NCBI RefSeq assembly: GCF_040958095.1
Contig: NC_091209.1
Coordinates: 2,924,112 to 2,988,111 of the forward strand
From: Procambarus clarkii
Lineage: Eukaryota; Arthropoda; Malacostraca; Decapoda; Cambaridae
Length of the DNA: 64,000 nucleotides
Reading direction: 5' to 3'
A program made the position numbers and the translations under genes. This document shows positions 12,101-24,043 of the stretch, in pieces. Position 1 is the first letter of the stretch; every line of letters starts with the position of its first letter. The notes beneath the pieces are model-generated. The model had not been told where the DNA came from, searched no databases, and saw nothing but the letters and a program-made list of their open reading frames with translations.

Positions 12101-15100
12101 GGATGCAGGGGCTCAAGAGAGGGACGCAAAGGCTCAAGTGAGGGATGCAGAGGCACAGGAGAGGGATGCAGATGCTCTTAAGAGTGACGCAGAATCTCAA
12201 GAGAGGAATGCAGAGGCTTAAGAGAGTGATGCAAAGGCTCAGGAGAGGGATGCAAAGGCTCATGAGAGGGATTCACGAGTTCAAGAGAGTGATGCAGACG
12301 CTCAAGAAAGGGATGCAGAGGCTCAAAAAAGGGATGCAGAGGCTTAAAAGGGGGATGCAGAGTCTCAAGAGAGTGAAGCAGAGGCTCAATAGAGGGATGT
12401 AGAAGCTCCAGAGAGGGATGCAGAGGCTCAAGAGAGTGATGCAGAGGATCAAGAGAGGGAATCAGAGGCTTAAGAGAGTGATGCAGAAGCTGAAGAGAGG
12501 GATGCAGAGGTTCAAGAGAATGATGCAGAGGCTCAAGAGAGTGCTGCGGAGATTCAAGAGAGGGATGCTGAGGCTCCAGAGAGGGATGCAGAGGCTCAAG
12601 AGAGTGATGCAGAGGCTGAAGAGAGAGATGCAGAGGCATAAGAGAGTGATGAAGAGGCTCAACAGAGTAATACAGAGGCTCAAGAGAGTGATGTAGAGGC
12701 TCAAGAAAGTGATGCAGAGTCTCAAGAGAGTAAAGCAAAGTATCATGAGAGTGATGCAGAGGTTCAAGAGAGTGATGCAGAGGATCAAGAGAGGGAAGCA
12801 GAGGCTTAAGAGAGTGATGCAGAGGCCGAAGAGAGTGATGCAGAGAGGGATGCAGAGGCTCAAGAGAGTGATGCAGACGATAAAGAGAGAGTGATGCAGA
12901 GGCTCAAGAGAGTGATGCAGAGGATCAAGAGAGGGAAGCAGAGGCTTAAAAGAGTTATGCAAAGGCTGAAGAGAGTGGTGCAGAGGCTGTAGAGAGTGAT
13001 GCAGAGGCTTAAGAGAACGATTCAGAGGCTTACGAGAGAGATGCAGAGGCTTAAGAGAGTGAGGTAGAGGCTAAGGAGAGGGATGCAGAGGCCCAAGAGA
13101 GTGATGCAGAGGCTTAAAAGGGTGATGCAGAGGCTGAAAAGAGTGATGCAGAGGCTCAAGAGAGGGATGCAGGGGCTCAAGAGTGTGATGCAGAGGCTCA
13201 AGAGAGTGATTCAGAGGCTTAAGAGCGTGATGCAGAAGCTTAAGAGAGTGATGCAGAAGCTTGAGAGAGGGATGCAGAGGCTCAAGAGAGGGATGCAGAG
13301 GCTCAAGAGAGGTATGCAGAAGCTCAAGAGAGGGATGCAGAGGGTCAAGTGAGGGATGCAGATGCACAAGAGAGGGATGCATAGGCTTAAGAGAGTGATG
13401 CAAAGGCTCGTGAGAGGGATGCAGAGGCTCAAGAGAGTGATTCCGAGGCTTACGAGAGTGATGCAGAGGCATAAGAGAGTGATGCAGAGGCTTAAGAGAG
13501 GGATGCAGAGGCTCAAGAGAGGGATGCAGAGGATCAAGAGAGGGATGCAGGGGCTCAAGAGAGGGATGCAAAGGCTCAAGTGAGGGATGCAGAGGCACAA
13601 GAGAGGGATGCAGATGCTCTTAAGAGTGACGCAGAATCTCAAGAGAGGAATGCAGAGGCTTAAGAGAGTGATGCAAAGGCTCAGGAGAGGGATGCAAAGG
13701 CTCATGAGAGGGATTCACGAGTTCAAGAGAGTGATGCAGACGCTCAAAAAAGGGATGCAGAGGCTTAAGAAAGTGATGCAGAGGCTCAAAAAAGGGATGC
13801 AGAGGCTTAAGAGGGTGATGCAGAGGCTCAAGAGAGAGATGCAGAGGCTCAAGAAAATGATGCAGAGGCTCAAGAGAGGGATGCAGAGGCTCAAGAGAGT
13901 GATGCAGAGGGTCAAGAGAGTGCTGCAGAGGCTGAAGAGAGCGATGCAGAGGCTTAAGAGAGTGATGCAGAGGCTCATGAGAGCGATGCAGAGGCTCAAG
14001 AGAATGATGTAGAGGCTTAAGAGAGGGATGCAGAGGCTCAAGAGAATGATGTAGAGGCTCATGAGAGTGATGCAGAGGCTTGAGAGAGTGATGCAGAGGC
14101 TCAAGAGAGGGATTCAGAGGCTTTAGAGAGTGATGCAGAGGCTGAGCATAGTGTTGCAGAGGCTCAAGTGAGGGATGCAGAGGCTGAAGAGAGTTATGCA
14201 GACACTTAAGAGAGTTATGCAGAGGCTCAAGAGAGTGATGCAGAGGTTTATGAGAGTGATGCAGAGGATCATTAGAGGGATGCAGAGGCTTAGGGGAGTG
14301 ATGCAAAGGCTCAGGAGAGGGATGCAGAGGCTCAAGAGAGGGATGCAGGAGTTGAAGAGAGGGATGCAGAGGCTCAAGAGAGGGATGCAGAGGCTTAAGA
14401 AAGTGTTGCAGCGGCTTAAAAGAGGGATAAAGAGCCTTAAGAGGGTGATGCAGAGGCTCAAGGGAGTGATGCAGTGGCTCAAGAGAGGGATGCAGGGGCT
14501 CAAGAGAGTGATTCAGAGGCTTACGAAAGTGATGCAGAGGCTAAAGTGAGTGATGCAGAGGCTTACGAGAGGGATTCAGAGGCTTACGAAAGTGATGCAG
14601 AGGCTAAAGTGAGTGATGCAGAGGCTCAAGAGAGGGATGCAGAGGCTCAAGAGTGATGCAGAGACTCAAGAGAGTTATGCAGAGGATCAAAAGAATGATG
14701 CAGAGGCTTACGAGAGGGATGCAGAGGCTGAAGAGAGTGATGCAGAGGCCTATGAGAGAGGAGCAGAGGCTGAAGAGAGTGATGCAGAGGCTGAAGAGAG
14801 TGTTGCAGAGGCTCAAGAGAGGGATGCAGAGGCTCAAGAGAGTTATGCAGAGGCTCATGCGAGTGATGTAGAGGATCAAGAGAGGGATGCAGGGGCGTAA
14901 GAGAGTGATGCAGACGCTGAAGAGAGAGTTGCACAGGCTTAAGAGAGTGATGCAGAGGCTCAGGAGAGAGATGCAGAGGCTAAAGAGAGTGATGCAGAGG
15001 CTTAAGAGAGTGATGCAAAGGCTCAAGAGAGTGATGCAGAGGCTCAAGAGAGTGATGCAGAGGCTCACGAGAGTGATGCAGAGGCTCAAGAGAGTGATGC

Positions 15101-18100
15101 AGAGGCTCAAGAGAGTGATGCAGAGGCCCACGAGAGCGATGCAGAGGCTAAAGTGAGTAATGCAGAGGCTCAAGAGAGTGTTACAGAGGCTTAGGAGAAC
15201 GATGCAGAAGCTCAAGAAAAGGATGCAGAGGTTGAAGAGAGTGATGCAGAGGCTCAGGAGAGGGATGCAGAGGCTCAAGAGAGTGATTCAGAGGCTCAAT
15301 AGAGTGATGAAGAGGCTCGAGAGAGTGATGTAGAGGATCAAGAGAGTGATGCAGAGGCTCAAGAGAGTGATGCAGAGGATCAAGAGAAGGAAGCAGAGGC
15401 TTAAGAGAGTGATGCAGAGGCTCAAGAGAGTGATGCAGAGGCTCAAGAGAGTGATGCAGAGGCTCAAGAGAGTGATGCAGAGGCTCAAGAGAGTGATGCA
15501 GAGGCTCAAGAGAGTGATGCAGAGGCTCATGAGAGTGATGCAGAGGTTCAAGAGCATGATATAGCGGCTTAAGAGAGGGATGTAGAGGCTCAAGAGAATG
15601 ATGCAGAAGCTCAAGAGAGTGATGCAGAGGATGAAGAGAGGGATGCAGAGGCTTAGGAGAGTGATGCAGGGGCTCAAGAGAGTGATTCAGAGGCTCAATA
15701 GAGTGATGCAGAGGATTGAGAGAGTGATGTAGAGGATCAAGAGAGTGATGCAGAGGCTCAAGAGAGTGATGCAGAGGATCAAGAGAAGGAAGCAGAGGCT
15801 TAATTGAGTGATGCAGAGGCTCAAGAGAGTGATGCAGAGGCTCAAGAGAGTGATGCAGAGGCAAACGAGAGCGATGCAGAGGCTAAAGTGAGTAATGCAG
15901 AGGCTCAAGAGAGTGTTACAGAGGCTTAGGAGAATGATGCAGAAGCTCAAGAGACGGATGCAGAGGCTGAAGAGAGTGATGCAGAGGCTCAAGAGAGGGG
16001 TGCAGAGGCCTAAGTGAGTGATGCAAAGGCTTATGAATCGGATGCAGAGGCTCAAGAGAGCGATGCAGATGCTCCCGAGAGGGATGCAGACGCTCATAAG
16101 AGGGATTCAGAGGCTCAAGAGAGGGATTCAGATACTCAAGAGAGTTATGCTGAGGCTCAAGAGTGGGATGCAGAGGCTCAAGAGAGTGATGCAGTGACTC
16201 AAAAGAATTATGCAGAGGCTCAAGAGAGGGATGCAGAGGCTTACGAGAGTGATGCAGAGGCTTAAGAGAGTGATTCAGAGTCATACGAAAGGGGTGCAGA
16301 GGCTCAAGAGAGTGATACAGAGGCTCAAGAGAGTGTTGCAGAGGCTCAAGAGAGGGATGCAGAAGCTCAAGAGAGTGATGCAGAGGCTCAAGAGAGTTAT
16401 TCAGAGGCTCAAGCGAGTGATGCAGAGGCTTACGAAAATGATGCAGAGGATCAAGAAAGGGATGCAGAGGCTTCAGAGATTGATGCAGACGCTGAAGAGA
16501 GTGATGCAGAGGCTCAAGAGAGCTATGCAGAGGCTCAAGAGAGTGATGCAGAGGCTCAAGAGAGTGATGCAAAGGCTCAAGAGAGTGATGCAGAGGCTCA
16601 AGAGAGTGATAGGAGAATGATGCAGAGGCTCAAGAGACGGATGCAGAGGCTGAAGAGAGTGATGCAGAGGCTCAAGAGAGGGGTGCAGAGGCTTAAGTGA
16701 GTGATGCAAAGGCTTATGAGAGGGATGCATAGGCTCAAGAGAGGGATGCAGAGGCTTACGAGAGTGATGCAGAGGCTTAAGAGAGTGATTCAGAGTCTTA
16801 CGAAAGGGGTGCAGAGGCTGAAGAGAGTGATGCAGAGTCTGAAGAGAGTGTTGCAGAGGCTCAAGAGAGGGATGCAGAGGCTCAAGAGAGTGATGCAGAG
16901 GCAAAAGAGAATTATTCACAGGCTCAAGCGAGTGATGCAGAGGCAAAAGAGAGTTATTCAGAGGCTCAAGCGAGTGATGCAGAGGCTTACGAAAATGATG
17001 CAGAGGATCAAGAGAGGGATGCAGAGGCTTCAGAGATTGATGCAGACGCTGAAGAGAGTGATGCAGAGGCTCAAGAGAGTGATGCAAAGGCTTAAGAGAG
17101 GGATGCAGAGGCTTAAGAGAGTGATGCAGAGGCTCAAGAGATTGATTCAGAGGCTCAATAGAGTGATGCAGAGGCTCGAGAGAGTGATGTAGAGGATCAA
17201 GAGAGTGATGCAGAGGCTCAAGAGAGTGATGCAGAGGATCAAGAGAAGGAAGCAGAGGCTTAAGAGAGTGATGCAGAGGCTCAAGCGAGTGATGCAGAGG
17301 CTCAAGAGAGTGATGCAGAGGCTCACGAGAGTGATGCAGAGGCTCAAGAGAGTGATGCAGAGGCTCAAGAGAGTGATGCAGAGGTTCAAGAGCATGATAT
17401 AGCGGCTTAAGAGAGGGATGTAGAGGCTCAAGAGAATGATGCAGAAGCTCAAGAGAGTGATGCAGAGGATGAAGAGAGGGATGCAGAGGCTTAGGAGAGT
17501 GATGCAGAGGCTCAAGAGAGTGATTCAGAGGCTCAATAGAGTGATGCAGAGGATGAAGAGAGGGATGCAGAGGCTTAGGAGAGTGATGCAGAGGCTCAAG
17601 AGAGTGATTCAGAGGCTCAATAGAGTGATGCAGAGGCTCGAGAGAGTGATGTAGAGGATCAAGAGAGTGATGCAGAGGCTCAAGAGAGTGATGCAGAGGA
17701 TCAAGAGAAGGAAGCAGAGGCTTAAGAGAGTGATGCAGAGGCTCAAGAGAGTGATGCAGAGGCTCATGAGAGTGATGCAGAGGCTCAAGAGAGTGATGCA
17801 GAGGCTCAAGAGAGTGATGCAGAGGCCCACGAGAGCGATGCAGAGGCTAAAGTGAGTAATGCAGAGGCTCAAGAGAGTGTTACAGAGGCTTAGGAGAATG
17901 ATGCAGAAGCTCAAGAGACGGATGCAGAGGCTGAAGAGAGTGATGCAGAGGCTCAAGAGAGGGGTGCAGAGGCTTAAATGAGTGATGCAAAGGCTTATGA
18001 GTGGGATGCAGAGGCTCAAGAGAGGGATGCAGATGCTCCCGAGAGGGATGCAGACGCTCATAAGAGGGATTCAGAGGCTCAAGAGAGGGATTCGGATACT

Positions 18101-19993
18101 CAAGAGAGTTATGCTGAGGCTCAAGAGTGGGATGCAGAGGCTCAAGAGAGTGATGCAGTGACTCAAGAGAATTATGCAGAGGCTCAAGAGAGGGATGCAG
18201 AGGCTTACGAGAGTGATGCAGTGGCTAAAGAGAGTGATTCAGAGTCATACGAAAGGGGTGCAGAGGCTCAAGAAAGTGATGCAGAGGCTGAAGAGAGTGT
18301 TGCAGAGGCTCAAGAGAGGGATGCAGAGGCTCAAGAGAGTGATGCAGAGGCTCAAGAGAGTTATTCAGAGGCTCAAGCGAGTGATGCAGAGGCTTACGAA
18401 AATGATGCAGAGGATCAAGAAACGGATGCAGAGGCTTCAGTGATTGATGCAGACGCTGAAGAGAGTGATGCAGAGGCTCAAGAGAGCTATGCAGAGGCTC
18501 AAGAGAGTGATGCAGAGGCTCAAGAGAGTGATGCAGAGGCTCAAGAGAGTGATGCAGAGGCCCACGAGAGCAATGCAGAGGCTAAAGTGAGTAATGCAGA
18601 GGCTCAAGAGAGTGTTACAGAGGCTTAGGAGAATGATGCAGAGGCTCAAGAGAGGGGTGCAGAGTTAAGTGAGCGATGCAAAGGCTTATGAGAGGGATGC
18701 AAAGGCTCAAGAGAGGGATGCAGAGGCTTACGAGAGTGATGCAGAGGCTTAAGAGAGTGATTCAGAGTCTTACGAAAGGGGTGCAGAGGCTGAAGAGAGT
18801 GATGCAGAGTCTGAAGAGAGTGTTGCAGAGGCTCAAGAGAGGGATGCAGAGGCTCAAGAGAGTGATGCAGTCTCAAGAGAGTTATTCAGAGGCTCAAGCG
18901 AGTGATGCAGAGGCTTACGAAAATGATGCAGAGGATCAAGAGAGGGATGCAGAGGCTTCAGAGATTGATGCAGACTCTGAAGAGAGTGATGCAGAGGCTC
19001 AAGAGAGTGATGCAAAGGCTCAAGAGAGCGATGCATAGGCTGAAGAGAGTGATGCAGAGGCTCACGAGAATGATGCAGAGGCCCAAAAAAAGTGATGCAG
19101 AGGCTCAAGAGAGTGATGCAGAGGCCCAAGAGAGTGTTGCAGAGGCTCAAGAGAGGGATGCAGAGGCTCAGGAGATTGATTCAGAGGCTTACGAGAGTGA
19201 TGCAGAGGCTTAAGTGAGTAATGAAAAGGCTTATGAGAGGGATGCAGAGGCTCAAGAGAGGGATGCAGATGCTCTAGAGAGGGATGCAGATGCTCCAGAG
19301 AGGGATGCAGATGTAACAAACTAGGCTGTTGTAAGAATTATCCAGAGTGGTTTATCGACAAAAGAGAATGGGAAGCTGAGCCCGCGTGGTGACCTGGGGA
19401 CCTGACCCCCACTGGAATTCGCGGTGGAAATAAACAACGCTTTGTTCATAGCTGCGTATAATGAATCATCCTATAGTATTCAGTAATTTAGAGAAATTAG
19501 CCTTTATTCATTTTGTATTAAAATTGTATTGTATAATAGTACTGGATACAATATCAAGAGTATTCTAATTATTGAGTTTAAGTCACCATCAGTGACGTCA
19601 CGAATCAGATCTAACTTGTAAGGCGGAGTGACCGGCGGTCATAGGTCATCAAGGTTGACATGTCTACTATTTCTCAAAGTTCAACTAACCATTTTGGGGA
19701 TCGAGAACAGCTCTGCCGTAGATGTTTGTGTAATTTAATTTCGGTAAAATAATTCAACCAGTCTGGATCAATTAAGTACAACAGGTTAATTGTTATAACT
19801 TAATCTTGCTAAAGTAACTGGGTAAGCGATGCGGAACAATACAATGTTCTAGTCTGGGCTAGATCAGACGAGGACACATCAGTGTGGAAACGGGAGCAGC
19901 TGGGATAAGAGGTCAAACATCTTACCTCTCCCCGAGACCAGCCCAACATCTGTAGCTGGTAAAACATAGAGGTATAGTTGCTATGGTTATGTA

Positions 19994-20001
19994 TATAAAT
20001 A
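19994..20001 (+). promoter_or_regulatory. TATA box of the LTR
   Basis: TATAAATA sits within TATATAAATAG about 90 bp upstream of AATAAA. This is the usual arrangement for the promoter and polyadenylation signal of a short R region. Confidence 0.5.
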
Positions 20002-20085
20002 GTCTCATTTGCCACTCAGGTCAAGTAGGGAGTGTTAAAGTGACAGGGAGTGAACATATTTAGATTTTGCTTTAGTTTTTCTTTG

Positions 20086-20091
20086 AATAAA
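20086..20091 (+). terminator. LTR polyadenylation signal
   Basis: AATAAA is followed by a T-rich and then GT-containing stretch (TTTGTTAATATTTTGTATTT), as expected at the R/U5 boundary of an LTR. Confidence 0.45.
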
Positions 20092-20563
20092 TTAAATTTG
20101 TTAATATTTTGTATTTTATTATTTCCATGTGTTTTATGTGTAAACTTGTCCTGGTCACGTGGTCCACACGAGGTAAAGTTGGATTGGGCGCCGATTCTAA
20201 CATCGAATCATTCCCGTGTAATTAATTCCACACTCAAGTTTCCGAGGTTATAAACTACTAGTGGGGATCAAGCCCCAAGGTTGATTAATTAGCGTGATCG
20301 ATCCAGACCTCGATCATTGCTCTGTGTTGCTGGTCTGGTGGTGGCAGCGTAGAGGCGACTCTAGGATTTTGCTCAGAGCCTAGGTCACGTCATACTGGGT
20401 GTAGAATCCTAAGTCGGTCAATCGTCTTAGGACCACGTGGCGTGGAGTTGGCTTTGGTAATAGTTTTGGAGTCCCTTGGTAGAGAATAAAAAGTAAGAAT
20501 ACGGGTAGAGAGGGAGTAGAAGATAAGAGAAGTAGAGAGAGAGGAACCCAACCCGTGTTACAA

Positions 20564-20579
20564 TGGTGCACAGCGGTGG
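20564..20579 (+). other. primer-binding-site-like sequence
   Basis: TGGTGCACAGCGGTGG begins one base after the putative LTR end. Read as a reversed tRNA 3' end it has TGG for CCA, a 7-nt acceptor segment, a GGTGG T-stem segment and then TTTCAAC in the T-loop position. The tRNA is not identified. TGGTGGCAGCG at 20339-20349 matches the 3' end I recall for a tRNA-Leu isoacceptor and is a competing candidate. Confidence 0.4.
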
Positions 20580-22774
20580 TTTCAACAATTTTGTTTGAAA
20601 TTGTTGAAAGGCTCACGCGTCTAGCCGTTCGAACACGTGCGCGGATGCTAAGGAGACAGCCGCGGGCCAGGATTAGCAGTGCGCCCCACAACAGTGCGTT
20701 TGAGTGGGGATTGGCGAATCTTGGGTCATGCGAGCTGATATGATTAAGGTTTAGTTAGTAAGATTAGGCTGTTAAAATAGATTTATTGAAAAGGAGACCG
20801 CTCCGAGTTGATTGGACTGGGTACCATACTCGACCCATTGCAATTAATTCGGAGGTGTTGGGAGCCGCCATACTCTCAACAGCAGTTCCTTGAGGGCTGT
20901 CGGGGGCGGATATATCTGTGGGACGCCAGTAGATAGTCCGAGGGCGTTATTAGACGACCCAAAACGCTAGGAAAAACGTAATCCGTGAAGGGCGTTGCGG
21001 CCTCCGAGGGACGGACTAGTAACCTACCTAGCAGCGATTCAACAACTAAGTGATCGCACACTTAGTGGAGGTTGAGTCGTCCCTAGTCATAATTGTTGCT
21101 GAAAGCTGCGTGTCGCTCTGTTGGAACCTAGATGGTGTGGCCTCTAGGCTAGGTGTGGTACGGCGAGCCGGTAGGAACAATTATAAGATTAAGTCGAGTG
21201 CATTTTTGAATTAAGTATACTTCAATTTATAAAGTAATTTCCGTTTATTTTCGTTGTTCTAGAGATTAATTTTTTTTTCCTTACATTCAATCCCCGGTTA
21301 AAATTTTTTTTTATCAAAGTGTTTAGCATTTTCTTTTATATTAGGCTAAGTGCGTACATTAAGTTTTGCTATTCCCTGTTGTATTAGTCTAAGTCAGAGG
21401 TGTTGTTGCTAGAGTGTTGTTAATCCTCTGGACTTAGGGCTATATGTCGGTCACGATAGGTAAGTGAAGGAGTTTAAGGGATAGTAAGTTGCGTGTAAAT
21501 GCTTAATAGAGTCCGTGGAATATTTCTAAGTATTTTGGGATAAGTTTTCGGCTAAGTCAATGTCGGAAAGTCGTTAACTGTAATTAATTTGTATTCGTGG
21601 GTCACGTGTATGATCTGGGTATCATTAGGATTCCCCAGTCGATGCGAGTGATATTTTCTAGTTTTTACCAGTAAGACGGTAAAATTGTGTTTGTAGACTT
21701 AGAGCTCTGTTTTCAGTAGAAACGTAGGTGGAAAATTTTCTAAGTCCAGCTTGGGCTAGAATCTGACTTTTTGGCGGAAATTCTAATTTTCAGGTTTCGT
21801 GTATATCCTAGGGTCAGTATTACTCTCTAGTGCGCGCAAGGGACGTAATTCTGTTCGTAAAACATTAAACAGTGATAATTACATTTTTGCCGAATTTAGT
21901 TATTTTTCGAGAAAATCGTGTTGTAATTTTGTCAGAGTCCATTTGAGGTGAAAATCTCGGATTTTGACGAAAATTCGAATTAGTGAGTGTTGAAACCGCC
22001 CGAAGTGTCAGTATTGTTCTGCATACAACGTCAGTAGTAAATAATAACGTATTTATATCTGGGAACGAGAAACCCAAATTGTTGTGAATTAAAGGAGTTT
22101 TGTGATATTTGGGGTGATAGAAATTTTTTCCCTCGGAGTCAGAAAAATTGGCAGAGTCCAGCAATTTAGTAAAAACGCAGTTTTTGATAAAAATTCAATT
22201 TTTGGTAAGCATATATAGGTCCTGGGTGTCTATATTAATCGCTAGAGCGGTTTATTAACGTAAAACTAGTTATTTTCCTTCAGAACAAAAATTTTGATTT
22301 TTCAGCGTTTAAGCGAAAAAGCGCGGGACTTAGTTTTTCAGCGCAGCTGGTCCCGCTCCACCAGTCATCAGTAGCCACGCTGCTCACTTCAAGCGCGTTT
22401 AGTATTCAAGTACAGTAAATATTCTTTATTACTCCATCACGAGTGCTGCGCGTTAGTTGCGTTATCATTTAAATTGTTTTATATAAATTAGATTCTTTAA
22501 TTTGTTTAACGTAAAGGACTTAGGTTTCAGCAATAGAACTGCGGGATATTTCACGGTCAGACACGAGTGCGGGGCAGACACTCATTCATTGGATTCACTT
22601 CAGCGATTCTCTCGATAAATCATTGTATTTCCTATTTTGGGAATTTAGTAGTTTTCTCTTAGAATAGAGTTGTGATTTTTTTTATTTGTGTAAGATCACG
22701 GTTGTAGTGAGTCCGGGTCGAGGGTGTACTAAAGGGTAGTTTAGAAGAGACGTGGCACACCAGGAATCACAGAA
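20580..22774 (+). other. long untranslated leader of the LTR element
   Basis: About 2.2 kb separates the primer-binding-like site from the gag-like ORF. It has no convincing ORF in either orientation. The longest, such as 21865-22164 on minus, show no recognisable domain. The stretch contains diverged repeats of a motif with AATTTTCAGGTTT/AAATTCAATTTTTGG followed by a phrase like CCTAGGGTCAGTATTACTCTCTAGTGCG (near 21790-21830, 21990-22030 and 22205-22250), so part of the leader looks internally duplicated. A 2.2-kb leader is long for Ty3/gypsy or BEL elements. Confidence 0.45.
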
Positions 22775-23500
22775 ATGTTTAACCCAGATAATGACCAGTC
22801 AGTAGGGACCAGTGGGAATGGGAGTGTAGAGGATAGCACCTCTTCCGACACCACTGGGGACCGCTCAGGTAGCTCAACTGGCACCACAGGTGGGGTCAGT
22901 GGGACTGAAGCGACGAGTTCACGGGTTCTGCATGGGACTCGGCAGTCGAGGGTATCTTTCCATCCCAGTAGCGATACTATTATTGACATGAGTGGGGAGT
23001 CTTGCGAGGAGTCGTCCCATGAGTGGGGAGAGCCGTCTTGGGTTCCCCCACAAATAACATCGACGCCATGCCAACAGGGCAGACAGGGAGCCTCAGTTAG
23101 TATGGCTGGACGTCCCACTTCGCTCGGTAGAGAACAGCAACCCGTTCAACGGGAACATGAACAACCACACCAACAGCAGGAACTACCCAACATAACACCA
23201 ATACCACAACACCTAGGTACACCTCATCCGTCACTACAACCACCCCAACCCCACCACCCATACCAACCCCATCCTCAATTCCCATACCAACCCCATCCTC
23301 AGTTCCCATACCAACCCTTCCCCCAACCCCAGGCCACTCCATACCCATTCCAACCCCAGGCCACCCCATACCCATACCCGTTCCAACCCCAGGCCACTCC
23401 ATACCCATTCCAACCCCAGGCCACCCCATACCCATACCCATACCCATTCCAACCCCAGGCCACCCCATACCCATTCCAACCCCAGGCCACCCCATACCCC
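22775..23500 (+). CDS. partial gag-like protein of the LTR element, Pro/Gln-rich
   Basis: The ORF opens with ATG at 22775 in the context CACAGAAATGT and stays open for 242 codons until the assembly gap, so its 3' end is missing. Residues 1-60 are rich in Ser, Thr and Gly (MFNPDNDQSVGTSGNGS). Residues 60-130 are mixed. From about residue 130 it becomes Gln/Pro/His-rich, with three HPQFPYQP-like repeats and then FQPQATPYP repeats from about residue 180. No zinc knuckle, protease or RT is visible before the gap. The assignment as gag depends on position downstream of an LTR and leader in the same orientation. It could instead be an unrelated low-complexity host ORF. Any longer ORF drawn across the Ns is an artefact. 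Confidence 0.5.
23323..23500 (+). repeat. 27-bp coding minisatellite (FQPQATPYP)
   Basis: Units of CATTCCAACCCCAGGCCACC plus CCATACC encode FQPQATPYP. Some carry one or two extra CATACC hexamers that add YP pairs. Every length variant keeps the frame. The tract runs into the gap, which probably reflects assembly failure in this repeat. Confidence 0.85.
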
Positions 23501-24000
23501 NNNNNNNNNNNNNNNNNNNNNNNNNNNNNNNNNNNNNNNNNNNNNNNNNNNNNNNNNNNNNNNNNNNNNNNNNNNNNNNNNNNNNNNNNNNNNNNNNNNN
23601 NNNNNNNNNNNNNNNNNNNNNNNNNNNNNNNNNNNNNNNNNNNNNNNNNNNNNNNNNNNNNNNNNNNNNNNNNNNNNNNNNNNNNNNNNNNNNNNNNNNN
23701 NNNNNNNNNNNNNNNNNNNNNNNNNNNNNNNNNNNNNNNNNNNNNNNNNNNNNNNNNNNNNNNNNNNNNNNNNNNNNNNNNNNNNNNNNNNNNNNNNNNN
23801 NNNNNNNNNNNNNNNNNNNNNNNNNNNNNNNNNNNNNNNNNNNNNNNNNNNNNNNNNNNNNNNNNNNNNNNNNNNNNNNNNNNNNNNNNNNNNNNNNNNN
23901 NNNNNNNNNNNNNNNNNNNNNNNNNNNNNNNNNNNNNNNNNNNNNNNNNNNNNNNNNNNNNNNNNNNNNNNNNNNNNNNNNNNNNNNNNNNNNNNNNNNN
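23501..24000. other. assembly gap, 500 N
   Basis: The run is exactly 500 Ns, which suggests an arbitrary placeholder. The left flank is inside the FQPQATPYP minisatellite and the right flank begins in mid-monomer of the 279-bp satellite. The true distance is unknown, and the adjacency of the LTR element and the satellite is not shown by sequence. Confidence 0.98.
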
Positions 24001-24043
24001 CCACAAGTGAAGATTAACAATCTTTGGACAACACCCACCAGTG

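Larger units (their letters stand above)
2746..19311. repeat. 21-bp minisatellite array, about 790 units
   Basis: The stretch is almost entirely a tandem 21-bp unit, consensus GATGCAGAGGCTCAAGAG plus AGT or AGG. The commonest variants are CTTAAG for CTCAAG, and GAGGATC, GAGGTTC or GAGGCTTACGAG. The plus strand is about 70 percent purine. The unit length is divisible by three, so each frame reads as a heptapeptide: MQRLKRV and DAEAQES on plus, SLEPLHH and SLCITLL on minus. The remaining frame on each strand has a stop in every unit. This explains the many overlapping ORFs, up to 522 codons on the minus strand at 10373-11941. CAA-to-TAA changes close the DAEAQES frame repeatedly, and no intron or domain signal was seen. 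I read it as non-coding minisatellite DNA. Confidence 0.93.
19312..20562 (+). mobile_element. 5' LTR of an LTR retrotransposon
   Basis: The 21-bp array stops at GGGATGCAGA and unrelated sequence begins with TGTAACA (19312). The matching inverted terminus TGTTACA ends at 20562, which would make an LTR of 1251 bp. Inside are a TATA-like element (TATAAATA, 19994-20001) and, about 85 bp downstream, AATAAA (20086-20091), in the order expected for U3-R-U5. One base after the terminus comes TGGTGCACAGCGGTGG (20564-20579), a primer-binding-site-like sequence starting with TGG. A gag-like ORF follows in the same orientation. The second LTR is not in the window, so the boundaries rest on the terminal inverted repeat. 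An alternative LTR end near 20338 is possible because TGGTGGCAGCG occurs at 20339-20349. Confidence 0.6.

Noticed and set aside
2719..19319. Dozens of long ORFs (up to 522 codons) on both strands
   Set aside because: They are translations of the 21-bp unit in different frames, overlap each other on both strands and end at random unit variants. No splice, domain or codon signal supports them.
20339..20349. TGGTGGCAGCG as the primer-binding site
   Set aside because: It matches a tRNA-Leu 3' end for 11 bases, but no inverted LTR terminus precedes it. TGTTACA at 20556-20562 followed by TGG fits better. Kept as an alternative.
22775..24010. 411-codon ORF across the gap, and minus-strand ORFs there
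   Set aside because: The 500 Ns are unknown sequence. Only the part to 23500 is real, and the minus-strand ORFs are complements of the FQPQATPYP repeat.
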